Source: BTRF01 sp036986255 | GTDB taxonomy: Bacteria; Patescibacteriota; WWE3; 9FT-COMBO-53-11 | Reading direction: 5' to 3' | Assembly (NCBI GenBank): GCA_036986255.1 | Contig: BTRF01000029.1 | Span: 1-8,076 of the forward strand | Length of the DNA: 8,076 nt | Part shown: one piece after another, positions 1 to 5,119 of the stretch | How the letters are laid out: each line of letters opens with the position of its first letter | How positions within the stretch are numbered: position 1 is the stretch's first letter | The notes under the pieces: generated by a model | Told to the model about the DNA's origin: nothing | The model's input: only the letters and a program-made list of their open reading frames with translations | Databases searched by the model: none | Made by a program: the position numbers and the translations under genes

Positions 1-525
1 CGGGGAATAGGCTACAGATCGGTGGAGGATCGGGAGGGTGGAAAGGTTGGTGCGATTCCTTTGGATTCCATCTTTTCCCCCGTAACGAAAGTGGTTTTAT
101 CGGTTGAAGGTACTCGGATGGGGAGAAGAACCGACTTAGATCGGTTAGTTTTAGAGGTTACCACGGACGGGACTCTCAAACCTTCGGAAGCAATAGAGGA
201 GTCGGCTAAGATTCTCCATGGTTACTTTGCCCGGATTGCCGGTTGGGAGAAGCAGCTGCCGACCGAAGGTGAGAAAGAAGATGTGGAAAAAACCGAATCC
301 TCTTTACCGAAGGCGGGCGATAAAGTTCGTAAGACTCCTACTTCCGATCTGGGCCTTCCCCCTCGGGTCTTGAATACTATTGAAGGAGCAGGCATCCGGA
401 CGATTGGCGGACTGCTCCAGAAGTCCGAAGAAGATCTTTTGGGCATCCAGGGTTTTGGCGAGTCCGGATTGAGCAAAATTAAGAAGGCGCTTAAAAAGCT
501 AGGTGCTTCCCTTAAGGAGGGGTGA
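1..525 (+). CDS. rpoA: RNA polymerase alpha subunit, 3' part (5' end outside window)
   Basis: This is the C-terminal 174 residues of the RNA polymerase alpha subunit, the assembly platform of core polymerase and a contact for promoter DNA and activators. The reading frame is open from base 1, so the gene starts upstream. The first ~75 residues carry the end of the N-terminal dimerisation domain, with the hallmark IPLDSIFSPV, VEGTRMGRRTD and LEVTTDGTLKPSEA stretches. A charged linker follows (about residues 80-115), then the helix-hairpin-helix C-terminal domain (about 116-174). In the latter the DNA-contact Arg and Asn (E. coli R265 and N268 equivalents, window residues 122 and 125) and Gly296 (153) are kept, but Lys298 and Ser299 equivalents are Ser and Gly. 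The gene ends 3 bp before rplQ, and its last codons contain the rplQ ribosome binding site. Identification is secure. Confidence 0.96.
   Translation, partial: RGIGYRSVEDREGGKVGAIPLDSIFSPVTKVVLSVEGTRMGRRTDLDRLVLEVTTDGTLKPSEAIEESAKILHGYFARIAGWEKQLPTEGEKEDVEKTESSLPKAGDKVRKTPTSDLGLPPRVLNTIEGAGIRTIGGLLQKSEEDLLGIQGFGESGLSKIKKALKKLGASLKEG
514..522 (+). promoter_or_regulatory. Shine-Dalgarno of rplQ
   Basis: AAGGAGGGG lies inside the last rpoA codons, 6 nt before the rplQ ATG at 529. Together with the in-frame TGA at 523-525 it fixes the rplQ start and rules out a longer bL17 N-terminus. Similar AAGGAGG boxes precede rpsI (1340-1346) and the methyltransferase gene (7185-7192, minus strand). Confidence 0.85.
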
Positions 526-528
526 TTT

Positions 529-960
529 ATGGCGAGTTCGCCGAACCGTCAAATGCGCCAACTCCTCTCTTCGCTTATCCTTCACGGTAAAATCGTTACG
601 ATTGAGGCAAGAGCTAAAACTCTCAAGCGCGAAACGGAGCGACTGATCTCGCGTTCCAAGAGGTTGGATATAGCGGCCCGCCGGCGTATCCTTTCCATTC
701 TGCCGGAAAAGGAAGCTGCAGAAAAGCTCTTTGACCGGATTATTCCTCAGTTTCAGAATCGGGTAGGGGGATATGTCCGTGTGGTTAAGCTGCCCCATCG
801 CCGAGGGGATCACGCTCCTCTAGCTCGAGTTGAATTTGTGGAGGAGATAAAAGAGGTTCCGTCTGGGAAAAAGAAGCCTAAAGCAGGAGAGACCATAGCT
901 AAGGGACCTGCTAGGAAGACCAGTGCAAAAAACAAAAGCAACCAAAGCAAAAGAAGTTAA
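529..960 (+). CDS. rplQ: Large-subunit ribosomal protein bL17, N-terminally short form
   Basis: bL17 is a 50S subunit protein. The 143-residue product aligns with the family through SSLILHGKIVT, the EARAKTLKRETERLI helix, a KEAAEKLFDRI segment (about 61-71) and the signature GGYVRVVKLPHRRGD (80-94). Two features are odd. First, the basic N-terminal tail found in most bL17 (the M-R/K-H-...-G-R-x-L-G-R part, roughly 11 residues) is missing, and an in-frame TGA six bases before the ATG excludes an upstream start. Second, a Lys/Ser/Ala-rich tail of about 35 residues follows the core, and its coding sequence overlaps the start of rplM by 38 bp. The gene lies 3 bp after rpoA, in the usual rpoA-rplQ order, and is presumably co-transcribed with it. 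Confidence 0.93.
   Translation: MASSPNRQMRQLLSSLILHGKIVTIEARAKTLKRETERLISRSKRLDIAARRRILSILPEKEAAEKLFDRIIPQFQNRVGGYVRVVKLPHRRGDHAPLARVEFVEEIKEVPSGKKKPKAGETIAKGPARKTSAKNKSNQSKRS
913..918 (+). promoter_or_regulatory. Ribosome binding site deciding the GTG start of rplM
   Basis: AGGAAG sits 4 nt before a GTG at 923, within the rplQ coding sequence. It supports initiation at GTG, which gives a product whose N-terminus matches the normal uL13 start. The spacing is shorter than ideal. Confidence 0.5.
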
Positions 961-1351
961 GAGGAGCTGGCATCTGTTGGATGCTAAGGGTCAGATTTTG
1001 GGCCGGTTTTCGACTCGGGTAGCCCAGCTTTTGATGGGTAAGGATAAACCCAACTGGGCTCCCTACTTAGACATGGGGGATTACGTGGTTGTGGTCAACG
1101 CTAAGCATATCGCTGTAACGGGAAAGAAGGAGACTCAGAAAGTTTATTACCGCCATTCCGGCTACCCGGGCGGGCTGAAAGCCGAGACGCTGGGCCATCT
1201 TCGCCAGCGTCGGCCAGAAGAGATTGTCCGCCGTGCGGTTAAGGGAATGCTTCCCAAGGGGAAGCTGGGGAGAAAGATGATTACGAAGCTTTATATTTAC
1301 CGGGGGGTCGAAGGTGAGATGGTGGCAAAGGCGTCGGTTAAGGAGGCCTGA
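923..1351 (+). CDS. rplM: Large-subunit ribosomal protein uL13
   Basis: uL13 is an early-assembly protein of the 50S subunit. The 142-residue product has normal length and all the usual landmarks: the VKRSWHLLDAKGQILGR opening (about 12-28), GDYVVVVNAKHIAVTGKK (52-69), YYRHSGYPGG (75-84), the RRPEEIVRRAVKGMLPK helix (96-112) and a KLYIYRG strand near the end. The start is a GTG, chosen because residues 2-15 align with the usual N-terminus; no in-frame ATG occurs before the conserved domain. The first 38 bp overlap the end of rplQ in another frame, which suggests translational coupling. The gene is followed by rpsI after 4 bp, the classical rplM-rpsI pair. Confidence 0.95.
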   Translation: MQKTKATKAKEVKRSWHLLDAKGQILGRFSTRVAQLLMGKDKPNWAPYLDMGDYVVVVNAKHIAVTGKKETQKVYYRHSGYPGGLKAETLGHLRQRRPEEIVRRAVKGMLPKGKLGRKMITKLYIYRGVEGEMVAKASVKEA

Positions 1352-1355
1352 AATT

Positions 1356-1772
1356 ATGGAAGCTCAAAAACAGGAAAAAACTAAAGGGCGGTTTTACCAA
1401 GCGGTGGGGAGGAGGAAGGAAGCTACCGCTGCCGTGCGTCTGTTTAAAGGAAAAGGCGAGTTTATGGTCAACGGTCAAGCCATTCAAGATTATTTTCCTT
1501 CCGACTCGGAGAAGAGTGTTTATGGAGAACCTTTTCGGGTTGCGGAAATGGAGGGGAAATTTCATGGGACCGTAAAGGTGCAGGGAGGAGGGAAGGGTGG
1601 TCAGCTGGGCGCCGTTGCTTTGGGGTTTGCCCGCGCTTTGATTGAATTTGACGAAAAGTTGCGCAAGCCCCTTCGCGATGCCGGTCTTTTAACTCGAGAT
1701 GCGCGTGTTAAGGAGCGTAAAAAATATTTCCTCAGGAAAGCCAGGAAACGTCCCCAGTATTCAAAGCGTTAA
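1356..1772 (+). CDS. rpsI: Small-subunit ribosomal protein uS9
   Basis: uS9 is a 30S subunit protein whose C-terminal tail reaches into the P site and contacts tRNA. The 138-residue product shows VGRRKEATA (17-25), the VNGQAIQDYFP loop (38-48), the glycine-rich GGGKGGQLGA turn (77-86), RDARVKERKKY (114-124) and the invariant basic tail ending RKRPQYSKR. The ATG at 1356 is preferred over an in-frame ATG at 1314 because AAGGAGG lies 9 nt before it at 1340-1346 and the upstream stretch is simply the rplM end read in another frame. The gene starts 4 bp after rplM and is the last gene of the ribosomal operon in this window. Confidence 0.96.
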   Translation: MEAQKQEKTKGRFYQAVGRRKEATAAVRLFKGKGEFMVNGQAIQDYFPSDSEKSVYGEPFRVAEMEGKFHGTVKVQGGGKGGQLGAVALGFARALIEFDEKLRKPLRDAGLLTRDARVKERKKYFLRKARKRPQYSKR

Positions 1773-1786
1773 GATCTTGAGGAAAG

Positions 1787-1815
1787 CAGGGATTTATTTC
1801 CTAATCCTGTCCTTT
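1787..1815 (+). terminator. Possible weak terminator after rpsI
   Basis: A stem of CAGG(G)ATT (1787-1794) against AATCCTG (1803-1809) with an 8-nt loop and one bulged G is followed by TCCTTT. It lies 15 bp after the rpsI stop, between convergent rpsI and thpR, where a terminator is expected. The U-tract is poor, so this is tentative. I see nothing else in the 107-bp spacer. Confidence 0.3.
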
Positions 1816-1879
1816 AAAGTATAGTAGTGTACCTGCCCACCTCTTCTCTGGCGAACACGGTAGCGCTTAATAGCACTTT

Positions 1880-2401
1880 TCAATGGATTAAATCAAAGGA
1901 AAATAGTTCTTTGTAGACGGGACCTTTTCGGCTAATTTTGCTTTCGTAGAGGACTAATCGATTGGTCTTCCAAAGGAAGGTTTTTTCAATCTTAGGTAGT
2001 TTCAATTTTCCCCGTCTTTTCACCCGTCCGATCGTCAGGTGGGGTGAAAAAGACCGTTTTTCTTTTCGATAACCTTGGAGGTTGAGGTTAGAGTGGAGGC
2101 GGGTGAGGCCCCCTCTTCCTTTTTTAACTTCAATCCAGATGGGGTGTTTTTCGGCGGAGAGTTTCCCCGTTGAAATCTCAAAGGAAGGAAAACCAGCTAG
2201 TGCGTTTCTGATCTCGGGTTGCAGCAGTGGGACCTTTCCATCTGGTATCCAGCCGAAGAAAATGAGGGTGACGTGCAGGTTTTCCGGTCTGACCCAATTA
2301 ACCTGCCAATCGGAGAGGGTGGTTTTAATCTTGTCAATCTCCCTGCCTAGTTCTTTTTTAACTTTTAGCGGAAGGGGTACGGCCAAAAAAGTTCTGATCA
2401 T
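1880..2401 (-). CDS. thpR: RNA 2',3'-cyclic phosphodiesterase, 2H phosphoesterase family
   Basis: The 173-residue product belongs to the LigT/ThpR branch of the 2H phosphoesterases, cytosolic enzymes that hydrolyse 2',3'-cyclic phosphate ends of RNA and can join tRNA halves in vitro. The two catalytic H-x-T motifs are intact: HVT at residues 43-45 (within LHVTLIFFG) and HLT at 121-123 (within SPHLTIGR). The opening MIRTFLAVPLP is characteristic, and the length is typical. No Shine-Dalgarno precedes the ATG; a TAAAAT box only 10 nt upstream suggests a very short or absent leader. It is divergent from sodA across 57 bp and convergent with rpsI. Its physiological substrate is not known from sequence. 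A link to the tRNA-half locus further along is possible but purely speculative. Confidence 0.92.
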   Translation of the reverse strand: MIRTFLAVPLPLKVKKELGREIDKIKTTLSDWQVNWVRPENLHVTLIFFGWIPDGKVPLLQPEIRNALAGFPSFEISTGKLSAEKHPIWIEVKKGRGGLTRLHSNLNLQGYRKEKRSFSPHLTIGRVKRRGKLKLPKIEKTFLWKTNRLVLYESKISRKGPVYKELFSFDLIH

Positions 2402-2411
2402 TATCCCGCCT

Positions 2412-2417
2412 ATTTTA
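2412..2417 (-). promoter_or_regulatory. Possible -10 box of thpR
   Basis: TAAAAT (minus strand) ends 10 nt before the thpR ATG, predicting transcription start about 4 nt upstream of the start codon. No convincing -35 hexamer is visible, so support is modest. TATAAG, just upstream, is an alternative. Confidence 0.3.
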
Positions 2418-2441
2418 GCTTATATCTAACGGATTGGATTG

Positions 2442-2450
2442 TGTTATAAA
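2442..2450 (+). promoter_or_regulatory. Extended -10 promoter of sodA
   Basis: TGTTATAAA reads as an extended -10 element (TG, one base, then TATAAA). Its last base is 8 nt before the sodA ATG, so transcription should start 0-2 nt ahead of the start codon. There is no good -35 hexamer, which is normal for extended -10 promoters, and no Shine-Dalgarno, which fits a leaderless mRNA. Confidence 0.5.
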
Positions 2451-2458
2451 GTGGTAAT

Positions 2459-3091
2459 ATGACCCACGAACTGCCGAAGCTTCCGTATTCGTATGACGCC
2501 CTCGAGCCCCATATTGATGCACGGACGATGGAGATCCACCATACGAAACACCACCAGAGTTACGTTGATAAACTGAACGCTGCTCTCAAAGAATATCCCG
2601 ATCTTCAAGAAAGACCAATCGAAGAACTTTTGAGAGATCTAAACGCTATTCCGGAAGGTATTCGAACTCCCGTGCGGAGAAGCGGGGGAGGGCATTACAA
2701 CCATTCGCTGTTTTGGGCTTCTATGAAAAACGGGGGTGGGGGGAAGCCTAGGGGCGTGGTTGCCAGCGCAATAGTTAAGGAGTTTGGCAGTTTTGATGTT
2801 TTTAAGAAAGAGTTTACTAGTTTAGCCGTCTCGCTCTTTGGCAGCGGTTGGGCATGGCTGGTGGTTGGATCGTCCGGGAATTTGGAAATTGCTGCTACCT
2901 CCAATCAAGATACGCCTCTTGCTCAAGATCAGAAACCTATCTTGGGTCTCGATGTTTGGGAGCACGCTTACTACCTTAAGTACCAAAACCGCCGCGCCGA
3001 CTACGTTAAGGCGTGGTGGAACGTGGTCAATTGGGAGCAGGCAGGATCAAACTTTAGCGGGAGTGCTGACGGCGACGGCAACGCGGGGTGA
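2459..3091 (+). CDS. sodA: Superoxide dismutase, Mn/Fe family, Mn-type
   Basis: This cytosolic enzyme disproportionates superoxide to oxygen and hydrogen peroxide. The 210-residue product matches the iron/manganese family end to end: LPKLPYSYDALEPHID at the start, MEIHHTKHHQSYVDKLN (24-40), NHSLFW (81-86), GSGWAWLVV (128-136) and GLDVWEHAYYLKYQNRR (163-179). Metal ligands by homology are His27, His82, Asp165 and His169. The GGG before His79 and Gln150 in SNQDTPL match the manganese pattern (E. coli MnSOD Gly77 and Gln146) rather than the iron one; metal choice still cannot be proven by sequence. The C-terminus carries a short Gly/Ser/Asp tail beyond the usual end. It is divergent from thpR and convergent with merA, within a stress-defence block. 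Confidence 0.96.
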   Translation: MTHELPKLPYSYDALEPHIDARTMEIHHTKHHQSYVDKLNAALKEYPDLQERPIEELLRDLNAIPEGIRTPVRRSGGGHYNHSLFWASMKNGGGGKPRGVVASAIVKEFGSFDVFKKEFTSLAVSLFGSGWAWLVVGSSGNLEIAATSNQDTPLAQDQKPILGLDVWEHAYYLKYQNRRADYVKAWWNVVNWEQAGSNFSGSADGDGNAG

Positions 3092-3135
3092 TTTTTACCC
3101 CCATTCAAAAGAAAACCAAGCAACTTCATCTTTTG

Positions 3136-4557
3136 TCAAATACAACAGCTTAGTTTGGAGATGTCTTTGGTGAAGGCTAGGGCGGCGTATTTGACTGCCT
3201 CAGAAAGGGTAGGGAATACGGGTGTGGAATGCAGAACATCTTCAGTAGTGTTCTGGTTTTTGATAAGCGTGGCCGCCTGCGCGATAAGATCACCGGCGTG
3301 GGGCGCTAAAATATGGACGCCGAGAATACGCTTGGTTTTTGGATCAATCACCATTTTAATAAGTCCCTCGGTGCGGCGGATGATTTGGGCCTTAGGAATA
3401 GCTCCCAAGGGGACGGTGCGGCATGCGCAGGTTCCCGTTTCTTTTACCTGCCTTTCTTCGGTCCAGCCCACGCTGGCAAACTGCGGGTCGGTGAAGATGG
3501 TGTACGGTACGCTGTCATAATCAATGCTGTTTTCCGTCCCCTTAAGGGCGTTTTCCGAGGCAAGCGTTCCTTCGTGTCCGGCGGTTGTTTCCAGCCGCAA
3601 AGGGGCGTTGGACACATCCCCAACCGCAAAGATATACGACTTGTTAGTCTGGAGAAATTTGTTTACCTTTATGGCCTGTCGTTTATCGATCTTAACGCCC
3701 GGTTTGTCCAGATCGAGATCTTTGGTATTAGGAGTTTTGCCTGCCGCCAAAAGTATCTCGTCCGCGAGGATTTTGTTGGTTTTACCATCATGTTCATAAG
3801 TGATAACTTTTTTACCATTTTGGCGGTCTGCCCTAATGACTTTTGCGTTTGTGTAAATCGCAATCCCTTCGTTTTCCAAGATTTTTCGGAGCTTGGTAAC
3901 AAGCTCCGGCTCTCCGAGCCGGAAGATGGTTTTTTCGTACTCTAAAACCGTTACTTTCGTGCCGAAGCGCGCATACATCTGGGCAAATTCAAGCCCTACC
4001 GGTCCGGCGCCGATAATTACTAATTCCTTGGGCCGTTTTTCTAATTTCAGCGCTTCAATATGGGTGATGTAGCCGGCTTCTTTAATTCCTTCTATCGGTG
4101 GTACTTGGGCGGTTGAGCCGGTGGCAATTATAAATTTGTCCGCCGCCAACCTCTTACTGCCAACCTTGACCTCTTTTTCCGAAGTGAACGCTGCCCGACC
4201 TTTTATGAATGTGACATGCTTCAAGTTCTGCAGAACCTTATCGTAATGGCCTCTGCGCGACATCTCCACCAGCGCTAACTCGTCTTGGACGACTTTATTA
4301 AAATCAAAATTTTTAACTTCAAGCTCAATTCCGGGAATACGGTGGTGTTTGGCCGTATGTAGCACCTCGCCGGCGTGAAGCAGTATCTTTGACGGCAGGC
4401 AGCCGACGTTGACGCATGTACCGCCGAGCGGTAGCCCGGCGTTAATCATCGCCGTTTTGATTTTTCCGCCGGAGGCGGATGAAATCTCGTTGGCGCGAAT
4501 GGCGGCGGCGAATGCGCCCGCCCCTCCGCCGATAATGATTAGATCAAATGTTTTCAT
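3136..4557 (-). CDS. merA: Mercuric reductase, core form without NmerA domain
   Basis: This FAD-dependent pyridine-nucleotide disulfide oxidoreductase is best called as MerA, which reduces Hg(II) to volatile Hg(0) with NADPH in the cytosol. Seen in the 473 residues: FAD dinucleotide fold GGGAGA (10-15), redox pair GGTCVNVGCLPSK with Cys48 and Cys53, nucleotide-binding GAGPVGLE (183-190), and YIFAVGDVS (308-316). The PLGAIPKAQ segment resembles MerA rather than lipoamide dehydrogenase, and the C-terminus is KDISKLSCCI with the vicinal Cys471-Cys472 pair diagnostic of MerA. Tyr163 matches catalytic Tyr264 of Tn501 MerA; the Tyr605 position appears to be Phe448. There is no N-terminal metallochaperone domain and no merT, merP or merB nearby. 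An unusual Cys-Ala-Cys (377-379) is present. It starts 3 bp after an ArsR-family gene with no Shine-Dalgarno, so translation is probably coupled. Confidence 0.92.
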   Translation of the reverse strand: MKTFDLIIIGGGAGAFAAAIRANEISSASGGKIKTAMINAGLPLGGTCVNVGCLPSKILLHAGEVLHTAKHHRIPGIELEVKNFDFNKVVQDELALVEMSRRGHYDKVLQNLKHVTFIKGRAAFTSEKEVKVGSKRLAADKFIIATGSTAQVPPIEGIKEAGYITHIEALKLEKRPKELVIIGAGPVGLEFAQMYARFGTKVTVLEYEKTIFRLGEPELVTKLRKILENEGIAIYTNAKVIRADRQNGKKVITYEHDGKTNKILADEILLAAGKTPNTKDLDLDKPGVKIDKRQAIKVNKFLQTNKSYIFAVGDVSNAPLRLETTAGHEGTLASENALKGTENSIDYDSVPYTIFTDPQFASVGWTEERQVKETGTCACRTVPLGAIPKAQIIRRTEGLIKMVIDPKTKRILGVHILAPHAGDLIAQAATLIKNQNTTEDVLHSTPVFPTLSEAVKYAALAFTKDISKLSCCI

Positions 4558-4560
4558 AGC

Positions 4561-4953
4561 TTAAAAGGACGCGACAGTAATCACTGGCTTTTTCGCTTCG
4601 CTCAAGAGTGATTTTAGTTCTTTTAGCCCTTCTTTTGAAAGAGTGTAGAAAATTGTTTGGGCGTCCTTGCGGGTTTCAACGAACCCGGCCCCACGCAAAA
4701 TTTTCAGCTGGTGCGATACTGCCGATACCGTCGTCCCTAAGATATCAGCCATATCGCAGACGCAGAGCTCTTTTTCCCGGATTAATAACCAGACGATTTT
4801 TAAACGCGTCTCCCCGCTAAGAATCTTGAAGACTTTTTGCCAATCGCTGAATTTTCGATCCCGCAAATCCTTTTGGAATCTCTTAATTTTGGCAACCGTA
4901 ATGGTTGGCCCGAGGCATTTATAACCCAGGTGTTTAACCGTTCTATCTCTCAT
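4561..4953 (-). CDS. ArsR/SmtB-family metal-sensing repressor of merA
   Basis: The 130-residue product is a winged-helix ArsR/SmtB-type repressor that would release DNA on binding a thiophilic metal. Visible features are the opening helix FKILSGETRLKIVWLL (42-57), the metal-binding motif ELCVCD with Cys64 and Cys66, the recognition helix TTVSAVSHQLKILRGAGFV (74-92) and a wing with FYTLSKEGL (102-110). An extra Cys13 lies in the N-terminal extension, as in CadC-type sensors, giving three possible thiolate ligands. It is the first gene of a two-gene unit with merA, under a promoter containing a perfect inverted repeat. Function as the mercury-responsive regulator replacing MerR is inferred from this context; ArsR-type MerR proteins are known in other bacteria. 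The metal specificity (Hg, As, Cd, Pb) is not provable from sequence. Confidence 0.9.
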   Translation of the reverse strand: MRDRTVKHLGYKCLGPTITVAKIKRFQKDLRDRKFSDWQKVFKILSGETRLKIVWLLIREKELCVCDMADILGTTVSAVSHQLKILRGAGFVETRKDAQTIFYTLSKEGLKELKSLLSEAKKPVITVASF

Positions 4954-4959
4954 ACTCTC

Positions 4960-4987
4960 ATTGTACTCTATTTGAGCAGTTGGTCAA
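4960..4987 (-). promoter_or_regulatory. Sigma70-type promoter of the arsR-merA operon
   Basis: On the minus strand TTGACC (4987-4982) is separated by 16 bp from TACAAT (4965-4960), five of six matches to the -10 consensus. The -10 box ends 6 nt before the arsR ATG, so the transcript is predicted to begin at or next to the start codon. No Shine-Dalgarno exists, in line with a leaderless message. Confidence 0.65.
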
Positions 4988-4990
4988 ATA
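4969..4990. promoter_or_regulatory. Inverted-repeat operator for the ArsR-family repressor
   Basis: TATTTGA (4969-4975) and TCAAATA (4984-4990) form a perfect 7-bp inverted repeat separated by 8 bp. The repeat spans the -35 box and most of the -35/-10 spacer of the arsR-merA promoter, where a bound repressor would block polymerase. The half-site resembles the TCAAAT-type arms of known ArsR/CadC operators, though there the arms are arranged with a different spacing. Autoregulation is inferred. Confidence 0.65.
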
Positions 4991-5044
4991 CAATTCAAGG
5001 GATCTCGGCAAACAAACTCCCCCAAAAATCCGTTAAGTTTCGTA

Positions 5045-5119
5045 TGGTCGGGGTGGTGGGAATCGAACCCACTGCCTCTCGCACCCCATGCGAGCGGTCT
5101 ACCGATGACCTACACCCCG
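5045..5119 (-). tRNA. tRNA-Pro(GGG), intact, CCA encoded
   Basis: The minus strand folds into a full cloverleaf. The 7-bp acceptor stem CGGGGTG/CACCCCG is perfect and has the C1-G72 pair typical of bacterial tRNA-Pro. The D stem is GGTC/GACC and the anticodon stem CTCGC/GCGAG. The loop ATGGGGT gives anticodon GGG (Pro, codons CCC and CCU). The T arm is GTGGG-TTCGATT-CCCAC, the discriminator is A, and CCA is encoded. The first 10 bases overlap the 3' end of the GIY-YIG gene. The tRNA lies 91 bp from the divergently placed arsR start region, on the same strand. Confidence 0.95.

Noticed and set aside
1..7. CGGGGAA at the window start, identical to the acceptor strand of the tRNA 5' half
   Set aside because: It lies in the rpoA coding frame with no tRNA structure around it; a 7-base match by chance.
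1811..1830. TATAGT box in the rpsI-thpR spacer as a promoter for a small RNA
   Set aside because: There is no usable -35 and no gene, fold or terminator downstream before the thpR end.
3085..3101. GGGGT/ACCCC hairpin between sodA and merA as a terminator
   Set aside because: The stem is only 5 bp, the T-run is in the loop rather than after the stem, and no U-tract follows on either strand.
3313..3945. Long open frame (210 codons) on the plus strand opposite merA
   Set aside because: It is wholly antisense to merA, has no recognisable domain or ribosome binding site, and follows from merA codon use.
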